Shown piece by piece: positions 8,613 to 17,634 of a stretch of DNA of 64,000 nt (position 1 is the first letter of the stretch; every line of letters starts with the position of its first letter). Both the position numbers and the translations under genes were made by a program. The DNA is from Rheinheimera riviphila (GTDB lineage: Bacteria; Pseudomonadota; Gammaproteobacteria; Enterobacterales; Alteromonadaceae). The notes below the pieces were generated by a model that ran no database searches, was not told the DNA's origin, and saw only the letters and a list, made by a program, of their open reading frames with translations. The DNA is taken from contig NZ_SACS01000002.1 of assembly GCF_004005945.1 (NCBI RefSeq), forward strand, positions 124,001-188,000, read 5' to 3'.

Positions 8613-9874
8613 CAGAACTGTACCCCAAGCATCGCGGCGACATCGACGGCGCTTCTGACACCATCTTCATGAAAACCGTTGTACCAGTAAGCACCACAAT
8701 AGAAGCTGCGATTCACCCCATTAATTTCGCCGCGCCGTTGTTGCGACAGCATCGTCTGATGGTTATAGACCGGATGGGCGTAGTGAAAAGTGCGCAGGAT
8801 TTTTGTCGGATCCAGGTTCTGGCTGTCGTTCAGTGTCACCACAAAAGTCGGCGCGTCAGTTTCAGCAATCAGGCCCTGCAGAATATTCATATTGTAACTT
8901 AAGGTCGCCCGCTCGGTGCTACTGGCTCCTAATTGATAATTCCAGGCCGCCCATGCCGCTTTGCGCTTAGGTAAAATCTGGCTATCGGTATGCAGCACCA
9001 CTTCGTTCATTTGATAGCCAATACCGCCTAACACTTGCTGCTCTGCCGGACTGGCATCGGCCAGCATCGATAGCGCCTGATCGCTGTGACAGGCAAAAAT
9101 TACCTGGTCAAACAATTCGACGCTGCCGTCAGACAAGGTGATTTCAACATGGTCGGCAAAACGACGCACCGATTGCACCGGGCTCCTCAGCCGAATACCA
9201 TCGTCGCCACAGTGTTCCAGCATTTTTTGCACATAACTGCGGGAACCACCTTGAATCACCGACCATTGTGGCCGATCGGTGATATTCAGCAAACCATGGT
9301 TTTTGAAAAATTGCAGGAAAAACCGCAGTGGGAAAGCCGGCATTTCCGCCAAACCCGCCGACCAAATGGCCGCGCCCATTGGCAATAAATAGTTGTCGCG
9401 AAGTTCGATGCCAAAGCGGTAACGACTTAAAAAGTCATCGATGGCTAAATCAAGATCTGGATGATCTGCCTCGAGTAGCTCTTTAGCCACCCGGTTAAAC
9501 CGAACTATGTCTCTGAGCATCCGCCAAAACGATGGCCTGAATAGATTGCGTTTTTGGGCAAACAAGCTCCACAAGGTATTGCCATTATACTCCAGGTTCT
9601 GACTGGGCTTTTTCACCGAAAAGCTCATTTCGGTGTGCTGTGACGCCACACCAAGCTGCGCCAGGAACCGGTTGAACAGCGGGTAAGTCCAGTTATTAAA
9701 GACAATAAAACCAGTATCAATCGCATACTGTTGGCCTTCGACCGTCACATCCACCGTGGCAGTATGCCCGCCGAGATAATCATTCGCTTCAAACAAAGTG
9801 ACCTGATGTTGTTGCCGCAACAAATACCAGCTGATCATGCCGGAGATCCCACCACCTACTACTGCAATCCGCAT
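8612..9874 (-). CDS. FAD-dependent oxidoreductase (amine oxidase/desaturase-like)
   Basis: A Rossmann FAD site opens the protein (VVGGGISGMISWYLL, then FEANDYLGGHT), followed by DTGFIVFN, AIWSA...PLRFFLQFFKNHGLL and a C-terminal FCGAYWYNGFHEDGVRSA FAD-binding block. This is the NAD(P)-binding/FAD amine-oxidase-like family found beside DUF1365 and cfa-like genes; members resemble carotenoid and phytoene desaturases in fold. In Rhodobacter, related flavoproteins act with a CFA-like methyltransferase on unsaturated fatty acids. Substrate here is unknown. An AAGGAA ribosome site lies 6 bases before ATG 9874. Upstream is a 20-bp tandem duplication. Confidence 0.85.
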   Translation of the reverse strand: MRIAVVGGGISGMISWYLLRQQHQVTLFEANDYLGGHTATVDVTVEGQQYAIDTGFIVFNNWTYPLFNRFLAQLGVASQHTEMSFSVKKPSQNLEYNGNTLWSLFAQKRNLFRPSFWRMLRDIVRFNRVAKELLEADHPDLDLAIDDFLSRYRFGIELRDNYLLPMGAAIWSAGLAEMPAFPLRFFLQFFKNHGLLNITDRPQWSVIQGGSRSYVQKMLEHCGDDGIRLRSPVQSVRRFADHVEITLSDGSVELFDQVIFACHSDQALSMLADASPAEQQVLGGIGYQMNEVVLHTDSQILPKRKAAWAAWNYQLGASSTERATLSYNMNILQGLIAETDAPTFVVTLNDSQNLDPTKILRTFHYAHPVYNHQTMLSQQRRGEINGVNRSFYCGAYWYNGFHEDGVRSAVDVAAMLGVQF

Positions 9875-9886
9875 CGTTATTCCTTC

Positions 9887-9926
9887 GCCATCTGTTGTTT
9901 TACTTTGCCATCTGTTGTTTAACTTT
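9887..9926. repeat. 20-bp tandem duplication at the end of the NTF2-like gene
   Basis: GCCATCTGTTGTTT followed by TACTTT (9887-9906) is repeated at 9907-9926 with a single difference (AACTTT). It places an early stop in the NTF2-like gene at 9900-9902. Removing one copy would give an ending QQMAKE before the next gene's start region. Confidence 0.9.
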
Positions 9927-10367
9927 GGATGTTAACCAGCCAATCACCGGTATGTGCTGGTAGACCATTTGGGTCAAATCGTAATAATCGCGATGCGCGA
10001 TGATCAGGCCATCTTCGTGCCAGCGTAGTTCACTACAACCGTCGACCAGAATTTCGTTGCCATCGGCAATTGCCGGATGACGAATGCGCATTTGCCAGCT
10101 GACAAAACCGGTTTGCCCATTAGCTGCCATCTGCAGCGCTTGAAAATGACTCTGCGTTAGCCTGGCATAAGCATGCGCAAAATAATCATGGAGTGCCGGT
10201 AGGCCTTGAATGCGATGTACCGGATCGCTGAATAAGATATCCGGGTGATAAACCTGCTTCAGACTTCCGAGATTATTGGCATTTAAGCTGTTGTAAAAAC
10301 ATACAAAATCTTCAATACGGTTGATGCCTGGAACCTGCGCATATCCAACGACGGCGTTATTGGTCAT
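9900..10367 (-). CDS. NTF2-like/SnoaL-fold protein
   Basis: The 155-residue protein has the nuclear-transport-factor-2-like pattern: an N-terminal helix (IEDFVCFYNSLNANNLGSLKQVY), HPDILFSDPVHRIQGLPALHDYFAHAYARL, then strands FVSWQMRIRHPAI and VDGCSELRWHEDGLIIAHRDYYDL. Such folds form small cone-shaped pockets used as isomerases, cyclases or binding proteins; no catalytic assignment is possible here. It sits between the photolyase (11-base overlap with its end) and the FAD oxidoreductase, a standard place for this family in the photolyase-cfa operon. The C-terminus was probably altered by a 20-bp tandem duplication. Confidence 0.82.
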   Translation of the reverse strand: MTNNAVVGYAQVPGINRIEDFVCFYNSLNANNLGSLKQVYHPDILFSDPVHRIQGLPALHDYFAHAYARLTQSHFQALQMAANGQTGFVSWQMRIRHPAIADGNEILVDGCSELRWHEDGLIIAHRDYYDLTQMVYQHIPVIGWLTSKVKQQMAK

Positions 10368-11808
10368 CCGGTACTCCTGTGCCTGGTTTCTTTACTGCGT
10401 TAAACATCTCTAATGTGCGTAATCTGGCCTTGGCATGGTCGACCACCGGTTTGGCGTATTGCACGGACATCGGTAATGGATGGGGCCAGTGGATATGTTT
10501 ATTGCCGATAGCGGCGAGTTCCGGCAAAAATTTGCGGATAAAATCACCATTAGGATCAAACCGTTCGCTTTGAGTCACCGGGTTAAAAATCCGGAAATAC
10601 GGCGCAGCATCAGTACCGGTTGACGCCGCCCACTGCCAGCCACCATTATTCGCGGCAAAGTCGCCATCAATCAGCTTTGCCATAAAATAGGCTTCACCCC
10701 AACGCCAGTCGATTTGCAAATCTTTGACCAGAAAGCTTGCGACTATCATCCGCAGCCGGTTGTGCATCCAGCCGGTCTGATTCAGCTGGCGCATCGCCGC
10801 ATCAACGATCGGATAGCCTGTTTCTCCATCACACCAGCGTTGAAACCATTGCGGGTTATTGCCCCACACCAGCGCTGCAGTATCTTTTTGAAAAGGCTGA
10901 TGTTTAATCAGCTCTGGATAAGCCACCAGAATATGTTTGTAAAACTCGCGCCAAATCAGTTCACTGAGCCAGACCGCAGCACCTGATTGCTCGTGCCAGA
11001 AACTGTCTCCAGCTTCCAGCTGCAATCTGGCCATCGCTTGTTGCGCGGAAATCACCCCAATCGCCAGATAGGCCGATAAACCTGAGGTGCCGGGACGCGC
11101 CGGAAAATCCCGAGCCAGTTGATAATCCTGCACCCGCTCGCGGCAAAAACTCCGTAACATATTCAGCACTTCAGCTTCTGCCACCGGATAAGCCTTAGAG
11201 CTGTCATCACCGGCGTGCATCGCCTGCAACCCTTGGGGCAACTGCAGCTGAAATCCGCTTTGAAGTTTTGGTTTGGCAATACACTGCACACCCAATTCAC
11301 GGAATTTACCGAGCCAGGTTTTCTTAAATGGAGTAAAAATCTTATACACATCACCGGTTTTACTGAGCACAGTACCTGGCGCAAACCGGCATTGATTGTC
11401 GATAAAGTGACAATCGACGCCAACGTCAGCTAAAGCACGGACCACCGCTTGATCACGGTGTTGTTCGCGCAATTCATATTCACGTTGCGCGAACAACGAA
11501 ACAGCCCCCAGCTTACAGACTTGACCAAGCTGCTGTGCACAGTGGCGATAGTCGCTGCCTTCAATCAATAGCAACGGAATACCAAATTCGGCCAGTTCCT
11601 GCTGCATCTGCTGCAGACGCCGCCGCAGAAAATCTTGTTTGATCGGCGCCATTTGATGCAGATCCCAGGTATGTGGGGTTGCGATGTAAATCGCAACCAC
11701 CGGCAAACCGGTTTGCTGCGCTTGATAAATCGCGGCGTTGTCAAAACAACGTAAATCGTTGCGTAGCCACGCCATTGCAAAAGGTAAAACAGATGGAGCC
11801 AAAGTCAT
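10357..11808 (-). CDS. phrB: Deoxyribodipyrimidine photolyase
   Basis: The 483-residue protein is a cryptochrome/photolyase family enzyme that uses blue light and FAD to split cyclobutane pyrimidine dimers. The N-terminal antenna domain (WLRNDLRCFDNAAIYQA, VVAIYIATPHTW) is followed by the C-terminal FAD domain with TSGLSAYLAIGVIS, SELIWREFYKHIL, GETGYPIVDAAMRQLNQTGWMHNRLRMIVASFLVKDLQIDWRWGEAYF and NNGGWQWAASTGTDAAPYFRIFNP, all diagnostic of class I CPD photolyases. The start overlaps the YbgA-like gene by 4 bases. It is the second gene in an operon likely induced by light or oxidative stress (inference). Confidence 0.95.
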   Translation of the reverse strand: MTLAPSVLPFAMAWLRNDLRCFDNAAIYQAQQTGLPVVAIYIATPHTWDLHQMAPIKQDFLRRRLQQMQQELAEFGIPLLLIEGSDYRHCAQQLGQVCKLGAVSLFAQREYELREQHRDQAVVRALADVGVDCHFIDNQCRFAPGTVLSKTGDVYKIFTPFKKTWLGKFRELGVQCIAKPKLQSGFQLQLPQGLQAMHAGDDSSKAYPVAEAEVLNMLRSFCRERVQDYQLARDFPARPGTSGLSAYLAIGVISAQQAMARLQLEAGDSFWHEQSGAAVWLSELIWREFYKHILVAYPELIKHQPFQKDTAALVWGNNPQWFQRWCDGETGYPIVDAAMRQLNQTGWMHNRLRMIVASFLVKDLQIDWRWGEAYFMAKLIDGDFAANNGGWQWAASTGTDAAPYFRIFNPVTQSERFDPNGDFIRKFLPELAAIGNKHIHWPHPLPMSVQYAKPVVDHAKARLRTLEMFNAVKKPGTGVPDDQ

Positions 11809-12746
11809 GCCCGAAGCCCTAATTCAACTGGATAAGGTAATAAATAACGCTGCGCCGCCACGTACTGATGTGGGTGCAGACTTAAATGATGTTTCAGTAG
11901 TGTCAAAGGTGCCATCAACGGCGCATGTCCCAGCCGGTATTGATGGATTAAACTCAACAGTTCCTGTTTTGCCGTCGAACTTAACAGCTTTTTGAAAAAA
12001 CCCTGTAAGTGCATCAACACATTGGCGTGTTGCTTGCGAGTTGCCGGCTGCTTTAGTGCCCGCATAAAGTCCAATAAATAACGTTCAGCTAAATCATCAG
12101 CTGCAAATAGTTTGGCATGGGCGACTAACCGCCCCAGCTCACGATAAGCCGTTGGATGATGCGCCATAATTAAAAACTTAAACTGGCTATGAAACTCCAC
12201 CAGCTTGCCCACCGAAAAACCGCTGGCGATGAGCTGATGCCAGGCGCTTAACGCATACACCCGGGTGATAAAATTTTCTTTTAATTCAGCATCCAACAAA
12301 CGACCATCTTCTTCGACGGGTAACCAAGGGTATTTTTGCATCAGCCGCTGGGTAAATAAGCCAGTGCCTACTTTACCCAGCAACTCGCCTTTCTCATTGA
12401 CGAGTCGTACCCGCTCCATGCCGCAGCTGGGCGATTTGGCACAAACAATATAACCAGATAACTGCGCCAGCACCGGCAGCTTTTGATCGGTGAATTGATG
12501 CATTTTTTCCGTAAAATCAATGCTGCTGTCTTTACTATTGACTAAGCGAATGTCGCCACTATCGGTCTTTAGCAAGCGGATAGCTGGCCTTGGGATCGGC
12601 ATGCCAATCGCCTGCTCCGGGCAAATCGGCAGGTAGCGGACAAAAGATGCCAGTACTGCACTGCAAAAAGGAGAATTTTTATGGCCGCCGTCATAACGGA
12701 CTTTTTCGCCGAGCACACAAGCACTGATCCCAATATGGATTGTCAT
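11805..12746 (-). CDS. YbgA-type protein (DUF523 + DUF1722)
   Basis: The first half (IGISACVLGEKVRYDGGHK, CPEQAIGMPIPRPAIRL, CAKSPSCGMERVR) is a DUF523 domain with conserved cysteines, and the second half (SQFKFLIMAHHPTAYRELGRLVA, LLDFMRALKQPATRKQHANVLMHLQGFFKK, PLMAPLTLLKHHL) is a DUF1722/YbgA domain. This 313-residue fusion is commonly paired with photolyase, as ybgA-phrB in E. coli. Its function is not established. It is the first gene of the six-gene minus-strand operon; no clear Shine-Dalgarno precedes ATG 12746. Confidence 0.9.
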   Translation of the reverse strand: MTIHIGISACVLGEKVRYDGGHKNSPFCSAVLASFVRYLPICPEQAIGMPIPRPAIRLLKTDSGDIRLVNSKDSSIDFTEKMHQFTDQKLPVLAQLSGYIVCAKSPSCGMERVRLVNEKGELLGKVGTGLFTQRLMQKYPWLPVEEDGRLLDAELKENFITRVYALSAWHQLIASGFSVGKLVEFHSQFKFLIMAHHPTAYRELGRLVAHAKLFAADDLAERYLLDFMRALKQPATRKQHANVLMHLQGFFKKLLSSTAKQELLSLIHQYRLGHAPLMAPLTLLKHHLSLHPHQYVAAQRYLLPYPVELGLRA

Positions 12747-12777
12747 AGGGTTTACTAATTACGGTCGTGGATACAAT

Positions 12778-12807
12778 GCTTTACAGTCTAACGGTTCAAT
12801 TGGATCA
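12778..12807 (-). promoter_or_regulatory. Candidate ECF (ChrR-type sigma-E) promoter for the ybgA-phr-cfa operon
   Basis: On the minus strand a TGATCC hexamer (12807-12802) is followed after 18 bases by TAAAGC (12783-12778), about 30 bases before the first start codon. TGATCC is the -35 core of the singlet-oxygen sigma-E (ECF11) of Rhodobacter and vibrios, whose regulons include photolyase and cfa-like genes. The assignment rests on a single short match plus gene content. Confidence 0.35.
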
Positions 12808-12926
12808 GCAATGGATTAAATTTTTGCATGAAACTGGCAAAATATCGTAGAAGAAAAAGTGACATTGAACATTGAGTTTCTTTGTAGCTAGCAGGGCATC
12901 AGTAAATCACTTACAGCCTAAAAAAC

Positions 12927-12966
12927 AAAAAAGGAGCGCCCCTGCAAGAAGGGAACTCCTTTTTAT
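12927..12966 (-). terminator. Terminator after ihfA
   Basis: On the minus strand AAAAAGGAG ... CTCCTTTTTT encloses an inner CCCT/AGGG pair; the T run follows the stem. It lies about 30 bases past the ihfA stop and ends the pheS-pheT-ihfA unit. Confidence 0.85.
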
Positions 12967-12995
12967 CACCAGTAACCAATGTTGATTACTAAGAA

Positions 12996-13292
12996 TTATT
13001 TTTTCGCGGTACCGACTTCAACCCGGCTTTTTAACTTCTGGCCAGGCCGGAAAGTCACCACGCAGCGGGCTGAGATTGGAATATCTTCGCCAGTTTTTGG
13101 ATTCCGACCCGGGCGCTGATTTTTGACGCGAAGGTCAAAATTACCAAAACCGGACAGTTTCACCTGGTCGCCAGCTTCCAAAGCCACTCGGATCTCTTCA
13201 AAAAAAGCTTCGACAATCATCTTCGCATCGCGTTTGCTGATGCCAAATTTGGTAAATAAACGTTCTGCTAAATCGGCTTTGGTAAGCGCCAT
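12996..13292 (-). CDS. ihfA: Integration host factor alpha subunit
   Basis: The protein reads [38 protein letters not shown]... [29 protein letters not shown]... [15 protein letters not shown], almost identical in pattern to E. coli IhfA. With IhfB it forms the heterodimer that bends DNA sharply at specific sites; the proline of the [10 protein letters not shown] arm intercalates in the minor groove. I chose ATG 13292 (98 residues), served by GAGGG about 8 bases upstream; an ATG at 13298 would overlap the pheT stop and add two residues. The pheT-ihfA order is the usual one. Confidence 0.97.
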   Translation of the reverse strand: MALTKADLAERLFTKFGISKRDAKMIVEAFFEEIRVALEAGDQVKLSGFGNFDLRVKNQRPGRNPKTGEDIPISARCVVTFRPGQKLKSRVEVGTAKK

Positions 13293-13294
13293 TC

Positions 13295-15682
13295 TCAATC
13301 CCTCAACGTTGCGTTGAACTCTTCACCAAGCGTCTGAACTACTGAAGAAATGACTTGTTGGATGTCTTTATCTTCCAGCGTACGCGCCTTGTCCTGCAAG
13401 GTCAGTGCTATTGCCAGCGACTTCATTCCGTCAGCAATACCCTGTCCTGTATACACATCAAACAACTTTAGGTCAACTAGTTGATTTCCGCCAACTTTTC
13501 TAATAGTAGCAAGGATATCTGAAAAACGCACATCAGATTTCACAACAATTGCAAGATCACGGCGATTTGCCGGGTATTTTGAGACTTCCTGAGCTAAAAC
13601 AATGTGTTTTGCGCCAAAGGCTGCCAGCTCAATTTCGAATAAATAAGCTTTTCCTTTAATACCCAGCTTACGCTCGGCTTCCGGATGCAGCGCACCGATA
13701 AAACCAACCGGCTGACCATTACGGGTAATGGCTGCTGTTTGGCCCGGATGTAAGGCGCTGTGCTCCCCTTTGGCAAAACCAAATTCACCGCTGGCAGAGG
13801 TCATAGCAATTAAAGCTTCGACGTCGCCTTTCACGTCGTAAAAGTCGACGTTGCGCTCAGCAATACTCCAATGTTCATTGGCAAAACTACCAATAATCAC
13901 CCCGCCCAATACCGGCACTTGACGCACACCACCTTCAGCAGCTGCATCTGGAATAAACTTCAAACCATACTCAAACAAGCGGATGCGGGTTTGTTGACGG
14001 TTTTGGTTGTACTGTACGGCTTGCATCAAACCAGGCCACAGATTTAACCGCATCGCCGACATATCGGCCGAAATTGGGTTTGGCAGCACTAAAGCTTCTA
14101 CCGCCGGGAACAACACTTGCTGCACTTTTGGGTCAACAAAGCTATAAGTAATCGCTTCCTGATAACCACGGCCCACCAGCACATCACGCAGGCTGTTGAC
14201 CGAAATCTCGGCTTCAGCGTGGTCACGCATTTTTAAGCTAGCAACCGGTGCCACATTTGGAATATTGTTGTAACCATAAACCCGCGCCACTTCTTCAATC
14301 AGATCTTCCGAGATGCTGATATCAAAACGGTAAGTCGGTACGCTGACCTGCCAGCTGTCGTTTGCTGCAGTGACGGCAAAACCCAGGCGCTGGAAAATTT
14401 CGGTCACCGTTTCTGTGGCAATAAAAATACCCAGAATGCGGTCCAGCTTGGTACGCGTCAGGTTGATTTGGGCTGGTTTTGGCAGGTGTTCTGCTGATTT
14501 TGCTTCAACCACCGGGCCCGCTGCGCCACCCACAATCTCCAGCAGCAACTGGGTTGCCCGCTCTATCGCTTTGTGCTGCAGCTCTGGATCAACACCACGC
14601 TCGTAGCGGTGCGATGCATCAGTATGCAAACCATATTGACGGGCAATACCGGCCATTTCCACTTTGGAGAAAAAGGCACTTTCCAGGAAAATATCGGTGG
14701 TGTCTTTGGTCACACCGCTGTGCAAGCCGCCAAATACACCGGCCATCGCCAGCGCTTTGTGTTCATCCGCAATCAGCAAGGTGTTGCTTTGCAGTTTGAC
14801 TTCTGACTCGTCCAGCAGCACCAACGTCTCGCCATCTTTGGCCTGACGTACCACAATACCACCTTCAATTTTATTCAAATCAAAGGCATGCATTGGATGA
14901 CCTAATTCCAGCAACACAAAGTTGGTGACATCAACCACTGGGTCAATCGAACGAATGCCGCTGCGACGCAGCTTTTCCACCATCCACAGCGGCGTCACAG
15001 CACCGGTGTTAATGTTTTTAATGATCCGGCCCAAATACTTTGGACACTGTTTTGGTGCTTGCAACGTGATGGTTAACTGGTCGTTGATGCTGGCGGCAAC
15101 TGGCTCGATAGCCGGAACCGTCACATCCAGTTGATTCAATACGCCTACTTCACGGGCCAGGCCAATCAAACCTAAACAGTCGGCGCGGTTTGGCGTTAAA
15201 TCGACTTCAATCGCCTTGTCATCCAACTGCAAAAATACACGAATATCAACGCCCAAAGGTGCATCTTGTGGCAGTTCAATAATGCCTTCTGAACTTTCGG
15301 CCATGCCAAGTTCAGATAATGAACACAGCATGCCGTTTGATGGCTGGCCACGAAGCTTCGCTGCTTTAATTTTAAAATCGCCCGGCAGTACCGCGCCTAC
15401 AGTCGCAACAGCAACTTTTAAGCCCTGGCGGCAGTTGGCAGCGCCACAGACGATGTCGAGCAACTCGCCCGTGCCAATATCAATTTTGGTCACTTGTAAC
15501 TTGTCGGCTTCCGGATGACGGCCACATTCCACCACATGGCCAATGACCACACCGCTAAATTCGCCGGCAATGGCTTCAATACCGTCAACTTCTAAACCGG
15601 CCATCGAAATCTGTTCGGCCAGATCGTTGGTTGATAATTGCGGATTCACCCACTCACGTAACCAGGATTCACTGAATTTCAT
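13295..15682 (-). CDS. pheT: Phenylalanyl-tRNA synthetase beta subunit
   Basis: The 795-residue length matches PheT. Domains in order: N-terminal part [14 protein letters not shown], tRNA-binding OB fold ([29 protein letters not shown]), B3/B4 editing region ([51 protein letters not shown]), B5, the catalytic-like core ([48 protein letters not shown]) and a C-terminal ferredoxin-fold anticodon-binding domain ([14 protein letters not shown]). It pairs with PheS to charge tRNA-Phe and edits Tyr-tRNA-Phe. It follows pheS by 15 bases. Confidence 0.97.
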   Translation of the reverse strand: MKFSESWLREWVNPQLSTNDLAEQISMAGLEVDGIEAIAGEFSGVVIGHVVECGRHPEADKLQVTKIDIGTGELLDIVCGAANCRQGLKVAVATVGAVLPGDFKIKAAKLRGQPSNGMLCSLSELGMAESSEGIIELPQDAPLGVDIRVFLQLDDKAIEVDLTPNRADCLGLIGLAREVGVLNQLDVTVPAIEPVAASINDQLTITLQAPKQCPKYLGRIIKNINTGAVTPLWMVEKLRRSGIRSIDPVVDVTNFVLLELGHPMHAFDLNKIEGGIVVRQAKDGETLVLLDESEVKLQSNTLLIADEHKALAMAGVFGGLHSGVTKDTTDIFLESAFFSKVEMAGIARQYGLHTDASHRYERGVDPELQHKAIERATQLLLEIVGGAAGPVVEAKSAEHLPKPAQINLTRTKLDRILGIFIATETVTEIFQRLGFAVTAANDSWQVSVPTYRFDISISEDLIEEVARVYGYNNIPNVAPVASLKMRDHAEAEISVNSLRDVLVGRGYQEAITYSFVDPKVQQVLFPAVEALVLPNPISADMSAMRLNLWPGLMQAVQYNQNRQQTRIRLFEYGLKFIPDAAAEGGVRQVPVLGGVIIGSFANEHWSIAERNVDFYDVKGDVEALIAMTSASGEFGFAKGEHSALHPGQTAAITRNGQPVGFIGALHPEAERKLGIKGKAYLFEIELAAFGAKHIVLAQEVSKYPANRRDLAIVVKSDVRFSDILATIRKVGGNQLVDLKLFDVYTGQGIADGMKSLAIALTLQDKARTLEDKDIQQVISSVVQTLGEEFNATLRD

Positions 15683-15697
15683 TTTTTCACTCCCCGC

Positions 15698-16696
<999 letters not shown>

Positions 16697-16792
16697 CTAA
16701 AATGGATGACTTGATTCAACCGGCAATAATACACCAGAACGGTCTGCGGATCGCTGTTTATGCTGAGGTTTTTTCGGGGAATTTACGAAGTA

Positions 16793-16920
16793 TATACCCA
16801 AAATCATTGAAGATTCGGGTAGGCGGCAACTGAACGAATCCCCAGGAGCTTAGCTGTTCTAAGTGACTGGGGTGAGTGAAAGCGGCCAACAACCCCGAAT
16901 CTTCAAGGATGATGGGTATA
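16793..16920. repeat. Intact 128-bp inverted-terminal-repeat (MITE/REP-like) element
   Basis: The ends are TATACCCA...TTGAAGATTCGGG in inverted orientation: 24 of 27 terminal bases match. Inside is a tip hairpin at 16840-16872 made of CCCCAG/CTGGGG outside and CTTAG/CTAAG inside. No coding capacity. It lies 6 bases from the hda stop codon and 114 bases before pheS. Two related copies lie at 6396-6601. Confidence 0.9.
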
Positions 16921-16926
16921 AAGGCG

Positions 16927-17634
16927 TCAGCTGCCGCTTTGCGCCAGTACGTCTTTGACAAAAGGGATGGTCAGCTTACGCTGATGCACGATCGAGGCTT
17001 TGTCGAGTTTATCGAGGATCGCCACGAGCGCACGAATTTCGCGTTGCTGGCGATTGAGTAAAAACCGTGCCACTTCATCCGGTAATTCTATACCGCGCAG
17101 CCGGGCTTTTTGTTGCAGTAATTTTTGTTTGTCGTCATCGCTTAACAGCCGCAGCTGAAAAATGGTGCAGGCTTGTAAACGTGAGACTAAATCCGGCAGG
17201 GTAATACCAAGTTGCAGCGGCGCTTCGTCGGCGACAATCATAAGCCGTTTGCCCTGCTCTACCATCCGGTTATACAAATCAAACAGCGCCACCTGCCAAT
17301 GGCTGTCACCGGCAATGGCCTGAATGTTATCGAGGCAAACCAGATCTAGCTGCTCCAAGCCATCGAATAAACGTGGGCTGTATTGGCGAAAATCATCCAG
17401 CGCCAGTAGCTGACTAGTTAAGCCTTGCTCTTGCGCCTGCACACAAGCTGCGTACAACAAATGGGATTTGCCGCTGCCGCTGGCACCAAACAAATACAGC
17501 GGCAGCTGCGGTTTACCAGGCGCCAGAAACTGTTCAATAAACTGCACCGCCGGGCTCTCTTTCGCACCGTAAAAGCTTTGCAGTGTTTCGTCATCCGGCA
17601 GAGTGACCGCCAGTGTGTATTGAGTTGGCTGCAT
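16927..17634 (-). CDS. hda: DnaA inactivator Hda
   Basis: The 235-residue protein is a DnaA-like AAA+ ATPase: Walker A GASGSGKSHLL (~50-60), Walker B-like LDLVCLDNIQAIAG, sensor segments LPDLVSRLQACTIFQL and a C-terminal lid. An N-terminal MQPTQYTLAVTLPDDETLQSFYG matches the segment that docks Hda on the sliding clamp. With the clamp it stimulates ATP hydrolysis by DnaA and prevents re-initiation. Start and DUF2066 stop overlap (TGATG). The repeat element directly behind its stop may act as a 3' mRNA hairpin. Confidence 0.93.
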   Translation of the reverse strand: MQPTQYTLAVTLPDDETLQSFYGAKESPAVQFIEQFLAPGKPQLPLYLFGASGSGKSHLLYAACVQAQEQGLTSQLLALDDFRQYSPRLFDGLEQLDLVCLDNIQAIAGDSHWQVALFDLYNRMVEQGKRLMIVADEAPLQLGITLPDLVSRLQACTIFQLRLLSDDDKQKLLQQKARLRGIELPDEVARFLLNRQQREIRALVAILDKLDKASIVHQRKLTIPFVKDVLAQSGS

